Both the position numbers and the translations under genes were made by a program. DNA of 64,000 nt from Kineococcus sp. NBC_00420 (GTDB lineage Bacteria > Actinomycetota > Actinomycetes > Actinomycetales > Kineococcaceae): contig NZ_CP107930.1 in assembly GCF_036021035.1 (NCBI RefSeq), positions 3,968,001 to 4,032,000 of the forward strand, read 5' to 3'. This document shows positions 32,788 to 39,691 of this stretch, piece by piece (the first letter of the stretch is position 1; every line of letters starts with the position of its first letter). The notes below the pieces were generated by a model. The model saw only the letters and a program-made list of their open reading frames with translations, searched no databases and was not told the DNA's origin.

Positions 32788-33287
32788 CTCCCCTCGAGCA
32801 GTACGGCTCCGAGGAGGAGGACGAGTTCGACGAGTTCGACCGTCCCTTCCTCGGAAGTGCCGCAACGACGTCCGGGGCGGCGGCCACCGCCGCCCCGGTA
32901 CCGGCCCACCTCGCGCAGGACCTCCCCGACGAGTTCGCCGAGGAGGCCGGCTCCGAGGTCCGGGCCTACCTGCTGACCGGCGGACGGACCGGGGGAGGGG
33001 CCGCCGGGATCGCGATGGAGACCACGGCCGTGCTCACCCCGCAGGGGGTGGAGGCGGCGGCGAAGCGCTCGCTCGCCTTCGAACTCGGACAGGTCCTCGA
33101 CGTGTGCGCCGAGGTCCGCTCCGTCGCCGAGGTCGCCGCCCTCGTCGGCATCCCCCTGGGCGTCGCCCAGGTCCTCGTCGGCGACCTCGTCGCCCGCGAA
33201 CTGCTCATCACGACGTCCACCGCGAAGTCCCTCGCGTTCGACGTCTCGTTCATCGAGAGGTTGATCAACGGTGTCGCTGCACTCTGA
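32784..33287 (+). CDS. DUF742 protein of the conservon (CvnC-type)
   Basis: 167 residues. Acidic N-terminus (EEEDEFDEFDRPF) followed by the DUF742 core: VRAYLLTGGRTG, MET, then a winged-helix-like part (SVAEVAALVGIPLGVAQVLVGDLVAREL) and the ending FIERLINGVAAL. Family members are conservon components that may act as DNA- or protein-binding adapters; function is not proven. GTG start overlaps the roadblock gene stop by GTGA. It overlaps the GTPase start by 17 bases. Confidence 0.9.
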   Translation: MTPLEQYGSEEEDEFDEFDRPFLGSAATTSGAAATAAPVPAHLAQDLPDEFAEEAGSEVRAYLLTGGRTGGGAAGIAMETTAVLTPQGVEAAAKRSLAFELGQVLDVCAEVRSVAEVAALVGIPLGVAQVLVGDLVARELLITTSTAKSLAFDVSFIERLINGVAAL

Positions 33288-33870
33288 GGTCGCGCCCCCG
33301 CAGGCGGCCGTGAAACGTCCCCCGATCCCGGTCAAGATCCTCGTCTCCGGCGGTTTCGGCGTCGGGAAGACGACGACCGTCGGGGCCCTGTCCGAGATCG
33401 AACCGCTGAGCACCGAGGCCGCCATGACCTCGGCGTCCATCGGGGTCGACTACGCCGGCGAGGCCAGCGAGAAGACCACGACGACCGTGGCCATGGACTT
33501 CGGTCGCGTCACGATCGACGAGAGCATCATCCTGTACATGTTCGGGACCCCGGGGCAGGACCGCTTCGGGTTCATGTGGAACGACCTCGCCGACGGTGCG
33601 CTCGGCGGGATCATCCTGGTGGACCCCAGCCGGATCGACGACTGCTTCGTGGCCCTGGACTACTTCGAGAAGATCGGCCTGCCGTTCGTGCTGGCCGTCA
33701 ACTCCTTCGCGAACCGCAGCCAGCTCACCCTGGACCAGGTCCGCGCCGCCGCCAACGTCGATCCCGCCGTCCCCGTGGTGTCCGTCGACGCCCGGGAACG
33801 CGAGGGCGTCAAGCGGGTCGTGCTGACGCTGCTGCAGCTGATCCTGTCCCGCGCCCGCAACGCCGCCTGA
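33271..33870 (+). CDS. Small GTPase of the conservon (CvnD-type)
   Basis: 199 residues. Walker A motif GGFGVGKTTTVG is intact. The second motif reads MFGTPGQDRF in place of the Ras DxxG, with no Asp; the G4 position reads AVNSF rather than NKxD, so guanine specificity is not secured by the usual Asp, as is common in conservon GTPases. The basic C-terminus (LSRARNAA) has no lipid box. The GTG start lies within the DUF742 gene, so the last two proteins are coupled. No cytochrome P450 follows, unlike many Streptomyces conservons. Confidence 0.92.
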   Translation: MSLHSEVAPPQAAVKRPPIPVKILVSGGFGVGKTTTVGALSEIEPLSTEAAMTSASIGVDYAGEASEKTTTTVAMDFGRVTIDESIILYMFGTPGQDRFGFMWNDLADGALGGIILVDPSRIDDCFVALDYFEKIGLPFVLAVNSFANRSQLTLDQVRAAANVDPAVPVVSVDAREREGVKRVVLTLLQLILSRARNAA

Positions 33871-33886
33871 TCCCGGCGTGCGGGTT

Positions 33887-33939
33887 CGGGTCGTGGACGC
33901 CTCGCGCCGCTAGGTTCGGCGTGAGGCGTCCACGACCCG
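33887..33939. terminator. Strong hairpin between conservon GTPase and metallopeptidase-like gene
   Basis: Arms of 22 bases (33887-33908 and 33918-33939) pair with one mismatch around a 9-base loop. It stands between convergent genes, the expected site for a bidirectional terminator. Confidence 0.7.
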
Positions 33940-33964
33940 GACGCGGCGACCCCCAGCGGGGCGC

Positions 33965-34399
33965 TCAGTCGGAGTAGCGCGGGTCGACGTCCTCGGGCGG
34001 CATCTCGAGCAGGTGCGCGACCTGCTCCACCACGACGTCGGCGACGAGGTCGTCGAGCTCGTCGCCGTCGGCGCGCGTCTCCAGCGGCCGGCGGTACAGC
34101 ACGACCCGTGCGGGACGGTTGCCGTGAGCCGGGAAGAGGCGGCCCAGCGGGACGACGTCGTCCTCCCAGGGCGCCGGGTCGGAGGGCGGGACGTCCTCGA
34201 CGGCGAACTCCACCCCGGCCAGCTGCTCGGCCCAGCGCCGCTCCAGCAGCTCCACCGCGTCGAGCACCAGGTCGTCGAAACGTTCGGCCCGGGTGCGCGC
34301 CGCGGGCAGCGCAGCGGGCAACAGGGGACCGCGCAGGCCACGACCGTGCCGGTCGCGGCGGCGGCGTGGACGGGTCTGCGCCCGGCGTCGGAGGACCAC
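33965..34399 (-). CDS. Metallopeptidase-family (zincin-like) protein without HExxH
   Basis: 144 residues. An Arg-rich N-terminus (about 1-35) is followed by the small alpha/beta core of the actinobacterial metallopeptidase family (FDDLVLDAVELLERRWAEQLAGVEFAVEDVP, VVLYRRPLETRADGDELDDLVADVVVEQVAHLL). Related proteins from other phyla have HExxH in the last helix; here it reads VVVEQVAHLL, so zinc proteolysis is doubtful. The gene has the position of its homologue in mycobacteria (between whiB2 and DUF3499). GTG start is 6 bases behind TAGTCT. Confidence 0.82.
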   Translation of the reverse strand: MVLRRRAQTRPRRRRDRHGRGLRGPLLPAALPAARTRAERFDDLVLDAVELLERRWAEQLAGVEFAVEDVPPSDPAPWEDDVVPLGRLFPAHGNRPARVVLYRRPLETRADGDELDDLVADVVVEQVAHLLEMPPEDVDPRYSD

Positions 34400-34405
34400 C
34401 GGGCG

Positions 34406-34411
34406 AGACTA
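34406..34411 (-). promoter_or_regulatory. -10 element of the metallopeptidase-like gene
   Basis: TAGTCT on the minus strand, 6 bases before the GTG at 34399. Confidence 0.5.
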
Positions 34412-34484
34412 CCCACGCGGGGCCCTCCGGAGACACGCTGCGCAGACACTCCGCGGGTGTCCGACCTCACGGGGGACGTGGAGG

Positions 34485-34490
34485 TAGCGT
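34485..34490 (+). promoter_or_regulatory. -10 element of the DUF3499 gene
   Basis: TAGCGT, 6 bases before the GTG at 34497; leaderless start expected. Confidence 0.45.
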
Positions 34491-34496
34491 GCGCGC

Positions 34497-34895
34497 GTGA
34501 GCACCCGCACCCCTGGAACGAACGCCTCCCGCCCGGGAGCCGGCCGCTCCGCCGCGCCCACCGCCCGGCGCTGTTCGCGCACGGCCTGCGGCAAGCCCGC
34601 GGTCGCGACGCTCACCTACGTCTACTCCGACTCCACGGCCGTCCTCGGCCCGCTCGCGACGTTCGCCGAGCCGCACTGCTACGACCTCTGCGGCGAGCAC
34701 GCCGAGCGGCTCACCGCGCCCCGCGGGTGGGAGGTCGTGCGGTTGGCCCCCGACCTCGTCGAGGCCGCCCGCCACCACGACGACATCGACGCCCTCGCGG
34801 ACTCGCTGCGCGACAAGCCGGCGCCCCCCCGGGGCATCGACCCGGACGCGCCGGCGGTGCGGCGGGGCCACCTGCGGGTCCTGCGGGAGAGCTGA
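34497..34895 (+). CDS. DUF3499 family protein
   Basis: 132 residues. Conserved actinobacterial family with a CxxxxC pair (RRCSRTACGKPAVATLTYVYSDSTAVLGPL) and a second Cys/His group (EPHCYDLCGEHAERLTAPRGWEVV), which suggests a small zinc-binding fold. Function unknown. It sits next to manB in the same position as in mycobacteria. GTG start 6 bases behind TAGCGT. The low-complexity Ser/Arg/Ala N-terminus (about 1-25) differs from the conserved core. Confidence 0.88.
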   Translation: MSTRTPGTNASRPGAGRSAAPTARRCSRTACGKPAVATLTYVYSDSTAVLGPLATFAEPHCYDLCGEHAERLTAPRGWEVVRLAPDLVEAARHHDDIDALADSLRDKPAPPRGIDPDAPAVRRGHLRVLRES

Positions 34896-34958
34896 CCGGC
34901 CCCCGGCATCACCCGGACGGACTCCTCAACCGCCGGGGCGACCTGCCGATGAACGGTC

Positions 34959-35228
34959 GTGCCCGCCGCCAACCCGCCCCGAGCGACCCGTCGCCCCCGC
35001 GCCACCCGCAGCGCCCCGCCGCTGGGGTCGCTGACCCAGGCCGCCCACCGCGAGACCGCGGCCTGCACGCACTGCGGGAGCGAGCGCGTCACGCAGCTGT
35101 CGATGTCGCTGACCGACGGCACCCCCGTCCGCTTCGTGTCCTGCCACGTCTGCGAGGAACGCAGCTGGATGTCCGCGAGCGGGCCGATCTCCGTCGACGC
35201 CGTCCTGGACCGCACCCGCAAGCAGTAG
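34959..35228 (+). CDS. Small zinc-ribbon protein
   Basis: 89 residues. A basic Pro/Arg/Ala N-terminus (about 1-30) is followed by a treble-clef or zinc-ribbon pattern: CTHCGSERVTQLSMSLTDG, then SCHVCEERSWM. Similar small CxxC-CxxC proteins occur beside manB in actinobacteria. No function known; nucleic-acid binding is possible. GTG at 34959 was chosen; a shorter start beyond the low-complexity part is possible. Confidence 0.72.
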   Translation: MPAANPPRATRRPRATRSAPPLGSLTQAAHRETAACTHCGSERVTQLSMSLTDGTPVRFVSCHVCEERSWMSASGPISVDAVLDRTRKQ

Positions 35229-35269
35229 TCGCACCCCTCGTCGGCACCGCGTCCGCGGGGGCGCGCTTG

Positions 35270-35275
35270 TAGGCT
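35270..35275 (+). promoter_or_regulatory. -10 element of the manB operon
   Basis: TAGGCT, 7 bases before the GTG at 35283; likely drives manB, Trm112 and SIS together. Confidence 0.5.
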
Positions 35276-35282
35276 CCGGAGC

Positions 35283-36752
35283 GTGACCGCCTCTTCCTCC
35301 GTTGACCTGTCGTCCTTCATCAAGGCCTACGACGTGCGGGGGACGGTCCCCGACCAGCTCGACGCGGGCGTGGTCCGGGCCATCGGGGCGGCGTTCGCCG
35401 AGGTCGTCGTCCTGCCGGAGGCCGCGACCGGCGCGACACCGCGCGCCGTCATCGGCCACGACATGCGTCCCTCCTCCCCGGAACTGTCCCGGGCCTTCGC
35501 CGAGGGACTGGCCTCCCGCGGGGTCGACGTCACCCTCATCGGGCTCTGCTCCACCGACGGCCTCTACTTCGCCAGCGGGTTCCTCGACATCCCCGGCGCC
35601 ATGTTCACCGCGAGCCACAACCCCGCCCAGTACAACGGCATCAAGATGTGCCGGGCCGGCGCGAAGCCGGTCGGCCAGGACTCGGGGCTCTCCGCGATCC
35701 GCGACCTCGCCCAGGGCTGGCTGGACACCGCCAGCGTCCCCGAGGGGTCCGGGTCGATCGGCGAGGTGGACGAGCAGGACCTGCTGAAGGCCTACGCCCA
35801 GCACCTGCGCACCCTCGTCGACCTCACCGGGGCGCGCCGCCTCAAGGTCGTCATCGACGCCGGGAACGGCATGGGCGGCTTCACCGCCCCCGCGGTCCTC
35901 GGCATCGACGCCGGTCTGGCGCCGCTGCCGCTGGACGTCGTCCCGATATACTTCGAGCTCGACGGGACGTTCCCCAACCACGAGGCGAACCCCCTCGACC
36001 CGAAGAACCTCCTCGACCTGCAGAAGGCCGTCCCCGAGCACGGCGCCGACATCGGCCTCGCCTTCGACGGCGACGCCGACCGCTGCTTCGTCATCGACGA
36101 GAACGGCGACCCGGTGAGCCCCAGCGCCGTCACCGCGATGGTCGCCCGCCGCGAGATCGCCAAGGAGATCCTCGCCGGCCGCGAACCCGTCGTCATCCAC
36201 AACCTCATCACCTCCCGGGCCGTGCCCGAGATCATCACCGCCGACGGGGGGAAACCCGTCCGGACCCGCGTCGGGCACTCCTTCATCAAGGAGCAGATGG
36301 CCGAGGTCGGCGCCGTGTTCGGCGGCGAGCACTCCGCCCACTACTACTTCCGCGAGTTCTGGTCCGCCGACACCGGCATGCTCGCCGCGATGCACGTCCT
36401 CGCCGCGCTCGCCGAACAGGACCGCCCCCTCTCCGAACTCGCCGCCGAGTACGAGAAGTACGTCGCCAGCGGCGAGATCAACTCCACCGTCGACGACGCC
36501 GCGGCCACGACCGTGAAGGTCGTCGACGCGATCACCGAACAGGCTGCGGCGGAGGGGGAGGAACTCGAGATCGACCACCTCGACGGCGTCACCGTGTTCC
36601 ACCCGGCCTCGCCGGAGCAACCGATGTGGTGGTTCAACCTGCGGGCCTCCAACACCGAACCCCTGCTGCGGCTGAACGCCGAGGGCGCCGACGAGGCCAC
36701 CATGACCGTGATCCGCGACCGCGTGCTCGAACTCGTCCGGGGGAGCAACTGA
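35283..36752 (+). CDS. manB: Phosphomannomutase/phosphoglucomutase
   Basis: 489 residues, four-domain alpha-D-phosphohexomutase. The catalytic serine loop TASHNPAQYNGIK, the metal loop AFDGDADRCF, the sugar loop GGEHSAHYYFRE and the phosphate-binding RASNTEPLLRLN are all present in order. It interconverts mannose-6-P and mannose-1-P (and probably the glucose forms), leading to GDP-mannose for mannans and glycoproteins. GTG start behind TAGGCT. The stop overlaps the Trm112-like gene by one base. Confidence 0.96.
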   Translation: MTASSSVDLSSFIKAYDVRGTVPDQLDAGVVRAIGAAFAEVVVLPEAATGATPRAVIGHDMRPSSPELSRAFAEGLASRGVDVTLIGLCSTDGLYFASGFLDIPGAMFTASHNPAQYNGIKMCRAGAKPVGQDSGLSAIRDLAQGWLDTASVPEGSGSIGEVDEQDLLKAYAQHLRTLVDLTGARRLKVVIDAGNGMGGFTAPAVLGIDAGLAPLPLDVVPIYFELDGTFPNHEANPLDPKNLLDLQKAVPEHGADIGLAFDGDADRCFVIDENGDPVSPSAVTAMVARREIAKEILAGREPVVIHNLITSRAVPEIITADGGKPVRTRVGHSFIKEQMAEVGAVFGGEHSAHYYFREFWSADTGMLAAMHVLAALAEQDRPLSELAAEYEKYVASGEINSTVDDAAATTVKVVDAITEQAAAEGEELEIDHLDGVTVFHPASPEQPMWWFNLRASNTEPLLRLNAEGADEATMTVIRDRVLELVRGSN

Positions 36753-36934
36753 TGGCGCTCGAGAGCTGGGTCCTCGACCTGCTGCGCTGCCCGGTCTCCG
36801 GTGAACCCCTCTCCCCGACCACGGTCGACGGCGCGGAGTTCCTCGTGACGCCCTCGGGCCTGCGCTACCCGGTGCTCGACGGGGTTCCCGTCCTGCTCGC
36901 CGACCAGGCGATCCAGCCGGGCGCGAGCGCGTGA
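36752..36934 (+). CDS. Trm112-family protein
   Basis: 60 residues. LLRCPVSGEPLSP, FLVTPSGLRYPVLDGVPVLLADQA is the standard Trm112/YcaR fold; the single CP at the start is what remains of the zinc site, as in bacterial members. In eukaryotes Trm112 activates methyltransferases; in actinobacteria it is a constant neighbour of manB with unproven role. ATG overlaps the manB stop, and its own stop overlaps the SIS gene, so the three genes are translated as a unit. Confidence 0.93.
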   Translation: MALESWVLDLLRCPVSGEPLSPTTVDGAEFLVTPSGLRYPVLDGVPVLLADQAIQPGASA

Positions 36935-38088
36935 GCGCCCTCGACGAGGCCCTGCTCGCCGACGGCGACCAGCTCACCGGCGCCGACTCCACCGGTGTCC
37001 TGCGGGCGCTCGCCAGCGCCGGCGCGCAGGTCCGCGAGGCCCTCGACCTCTCCGCCGAGGCGCGGGTCGTGCGCCTCGCCGAGGACGACCGTCCGCGCGC
37101 CGTGGTCATCGCCGCGCTGGCGGGGAGTTCCGTCGTCGCCGACATCGTGCAGTCGCTGGCCGGGCGCGGTTGCCCGGTTCCCGTCGTCGTCCGCCACGGG
37201 GGGCCGCTGCCGAGCTGGGTCGGCCCGCTCGACCTCGTCATCGCCGTCTCGTTGTCCGGTCGCGCGCCGGGCCCGGTCGCGTTGGCCGTCGAGGCGTCCC
37301 GGCGCGGGGCGCGGGTCGTCGCGGTCGCCGGGGACGGTTCCCCGCTGTCCGAGATCGGTTCCCGCAACGGCAACGTGCACGTCCGGCCCGCCCGCGGGGT
37401 CCGCGCCGACGGCGGCGACCCGCGCTCGTCCCGGGTCGCGCTGTGGTCGCTGGTGACGCCCGTGCTGCTGGCCTGCGACGCGATGGGTCTGCTGTCCGCG
37501 TCGGCGAGCGAACTCGCCGGGGTCGCGGACCGCCTCGACGCCGAGGCCGAGGCGTGCCGCCCGTGGTCGGAGACGTTCGTGAACCCGGCGAAGGTCCTCG
37601 CCCTCGAGGTCTCCGGCGCGGTCCCGGTCGTGCTCGGTGACGGTGACCTGATGGCCGCGGCGGCCCGTCGCGCGGCCGGGATGCTGGCCCGCACGGCGCG
37701 GGTCCCCGCGGTCAGCGGCGCCCTGCCGGACGACGCGAGCGAGGTCGTCGCCACGTTCGGCGGGCCGTTCGCGGCCGGCGTCGACGACGTGTTCGCCGAC
37801 CCCTTCGTCGACGGCCCCGCCGGGCCCCGCCTGCAGTTGCTGATGGTCCGCGACTCCCCGCTCGCGGTCTCCGACGAGGACCGCCGACTCGCGAACGCCG
37901 TGGTCACGACCGCGAGCGACGCCGGGGTGCGGGTCTCCGAACTCGTCGCCGACGAGGGAACCCCCGCGCAGCGGCTCGCGCAGCTGATCGCCCGCACCGA
38001 CTACGCCGCGGTGTACCTGGCGCTGGCCTCCGGGATCGACCCCGAACGCTCCCCGCAGGTCGCCGACCTCAAGGACCGCCTGGGCTGA
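36931..38088 (+). CDS. SIS-domain protein (phosphoglucose/phosphomannose isomerase-like)
   Basis: 385 residues, two sugar-isomerase (SIS) domains (about 45-200 and 215-380). Features are AALAGSSVVADIVQSLAG, IAVSLSGRAPGPVALAVEASRRGARVVAV, and the C-terminal RLAQLIARTDYAAVYLALASGIDPE, which matches the bifunctional PGI/PMI family. It probably interconverts hexose-6-phosphates in support of manB, but the active-site glutamate and histidine cannot be assigned with confidence. GTG start overlaps the Trm112 stop by GTGA. Confidence 0.9.
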   Translation: MSALDEALLADGDQLTGADSTGVLRALASAGAQVREALDLSAEARVVRLAEDDRPRAVVIAALAGSSVVADIVQSLAGRGCPVPVVVRHGGPLPSWVGPLDLVIAVSLSGRAPGPVALAVEASRRGARVVAVAGDGSPLSEIGSRNGNVHVRPARGVRADGGDPRSSRVALWSLVTPVLLACDAMGLLSASASELAGVADRLDAEAEACRPWSETFVNPAKVLALEVSGAVPVVLGDGDLMAAAARRAAGMLARTARVPAVSGALPDDASEVVATFGGPFAAGVDDVFADPFVDGPAGPRLQLLMVRDSPLAVSDEDRRLANAVVTTASDAGVRVSELVADEGTPAQRLAQLIARTDYAAVYLALASGIDPERSPQVADLKDRLG

Positions 38089-38112
38089 GGAGCTCCGCAC
38101 GGCGCGGGACGT

Positions 38113-38168
38113 GGAGTGGAGCGTTCCGCGGCCCTGTACGCCTCGTGAGCCGCGAAACGCTCCACTCC
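38113..38168. terminator. 20-bp hairpin after the manB operon
   Basis: Arms 38113-38132 and 38149-38168 pair over 20 bases with one mismatch around a 16-base loop, between the convergent SIS and hydrolase genes. Confidence 0.7.
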
Positions 38169-38175
38169 GCAGACG

Positions 38176-38994
38176 TCAGCCGGCGAGCCAGGCCAGGACG
38201 TCGCGGTGCAGGGCGAGCTGGTAGTCGCCCTGGATGCCGTGCGGGGCACCCTCGTAGACCTTGAGGGTCCCGTCCTTCACCAGGGTGATGGACTTCTTCG
38301 CCGCGCCGTCGATGGGCACGATCTGGTCGTCGTCGCCGTGGCAGAGCAGGATCGGGACCCCCAGGGCCTGGAGGTCCTCGGTGAAGTCGGTCTCGGAGAA
38401 CGCCTTCACGCAGTCGTAGGCCGCGACCAGGTTCACCAGCATCCCCTGGCGCCAGAAGTCGTCCTTGTCGCCCTGGGACACCGCTCGGCCGTGGTTGGCG
38501 CCGAAGAAGCTCTCCGACAGGTCCTGGTAGAACTGCGAGCGGTCGGCGAGGACCCCGGCGCGGATCCCGTCGAACACCTCGATCGGCAGCCCCTCCGGGT
38601 TGGTGTCGGTCTTCGCCATCAGCGGGGGGACCGCGCCGAAGGTGACGACCTTCGACACCCGTCCGTCCGCGTACCTCGCCGCGTACTTCACGACCTCGCC
38701 ACCACCGGTGGAGTGGCCCATCACGACGACGTCGTGCAGGTCCAGGGACTCGATCAGCGCCGCGAGGTCGCGGGCGTAGGTGTCCATGTCGTGGCCGTTC
38801 GCGGTCTTCTCGGACCGGCCGTGGCCCCGCCGGTCGTGGGCGATGACGCGGTAGCCGGCGTCGGAGTAGACCTTGAGCTCGACCTGCCAGGCGTCCGAGC
38901 TCAGGGGCCAGCCGTGGCTCAGCACGATGGGCCGGCCGGTACCGGCCTCGGTGTAGTAGATCTCGACACCGTCGGGAGTGATGAAGGTGGGCAT
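38176..38994 (-). CDS. Alpha/beta hydrolase, non-heme chloroperoxidase type
   Basis: 272 residues, cytosolic. Nucleophile elbow GHSTGGGE, oxyanion region SHGWPLSSDAW, catalytic Asp in CHGDDDQIVP and His in GAPHGIQ. The sequence is very close to bacterial cofactor-free haloperoxidases/esterases of the perhydrolase group (FITPDGVEIYYTEAGTGRPIVLSHGWPL). ATG at 38994 gives the family N-terminus. It is a single gene at the edge of the accessory block, read opposite to the manB operon. Confidence 0.93.
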   Translation of the reverse strand: MPTFITPDGVEIYYTEAGTGRPIVLSHGWPLSSDAWQVELKVYSDAGYRVIAHDRRGHGRSEKTANGHDMDTYARDLAALIESLDLHDVVVMGHSTGGGEVVKYAARYADGRVSKVVTFGAVPPLMAKTDTNPEGLPIEVFDGIRAGVLADRSQFYQDLSESFFGANHGRAVSQGDKDDFWRQGMLVNLVAAYDCVKAFSETDFTEDLQALGVPILLCHGDDDQIVPIDGAAKKSITLVKDGTLKVYEGAPHGIQGDYQLALHRDVLAWLAG

Positions 38995-39130
38995 GCGGCG
39001 CAGCATGTCGGGGAACCGACCGGCCCGTCCAGACCCACCGCCGAGGGCCGGGCGCCGTCCGCGTGCCGGTCCAGGAGTGTTCACCGAGCCGGTGCCGAGA
39101 CGTCGCCGCAGCGTTCGGCCGACCGTCGGG

Positions 39131-39529
39131 TCAGCGGGCGGGCCGGGTCGGGTCGAGGGTGCGGGAGGTGACCCGGCCGAACTCGTCCACGATCACCTGC
39201 GTGGTGCGGCGCCGGGCGGCGCGGACACGGGCGACGACCAGCCAGACCGGCAGCCAGCAGCCGAGGCTGCAGATCGAGCCGATGAGGTGGCGGCGGTGGG
39301 AAGTGGTGCGTCCCCAGCGGAGGACCGCCTGGTGCGCGCCCGCCGACTCCACCACCGCGCCCTCCGCCTGCCAGCGGCGCAGAGCGAGGTGGAGCACCCG
39401 GGCCCGCTCGACGTCGCCCGAGAGCAGGGGCGGCGCCTCGGGGACCGGGTCGGAGGATCCGGCCCGGCCGGTTCCGCCGACGACCCGTGCGTCGCCTCGC
39501 GACGGCTTCCAACGTTCCAGCAGGGACAA
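39131..39529 (-). CDS. Hypothetical membrane protein
   Basis: 132 residues with an N-terminal soluble part (about 1-75, RARVLHLALRRWQAEGAVVESAGAHQAVLRWGR) and one or two membrane helices (about 82-102, ICSLGCWLPVWLVVARV), then a basic tail. No family recognised. TTG start with ribosome site GGAGA 8 bases upstream. The promoter region holds the inverted repeat TCTAGCAG/CTGCTAGA. It sits behind the EAL gene in the same direction but with its own upstream signals. Confidence 0.6.
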   Translation of the reverse strand: MSLLERWKPSRGDARVVGGTGRAGSSDPVPEAPPLLSGDVERARVLHLALRRWQAEGAVVESAGAHQAVLRWGRTTSHRRHLIGSICSLGCWLPVWLVVARVRAARRRTTQVIVDEFGRVTSRTLDPTRPAR

Positions 39530-39544
39530 CGCGGTTCTCCGATG

Positions 39545-39571
39545 TCTAGCAGTTCCAGACCTTCTGCTAGA
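39545..39571. promoter_or_regulatory. Inverted repeat TCTAGCAG-11-CTGCTAGA
   Basis: Perfect 8-base arms (39545-39552 and 39564-39571) upstream of the TTG-start membrane protein gene and behind the EAL gene. Shape and site suit a dimeric regulator. A related TCTAGAAG occurs at 30054 and 42565. Confidence 0.5.
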
Positions 39572-39691
39572 TGTTTCGGGAAGTGGTTGCGCATTCTTGA
39601 GGTGCTGCCGACCCCCTCCGGGACCGGCGCGCGAGAGGTCGTGGACTCGACGGGACGCCGAGACGTCAGCGCCGCGCCCCCGCGCACACCG

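Noticed and set aside
34926-37997. A 1023-codon open frame on the minus strand opposite manB, Trm112 and SIS
   Set aside because: Low-complexity composition, crosses three good genes with clear motifs, no family resemblance.
38113-38168. Hairpin as an insertion-sequence end or attachment site
   Set aside because: No transposase or integrase and no target duplication; a location between convergent stops explains it as terminator.
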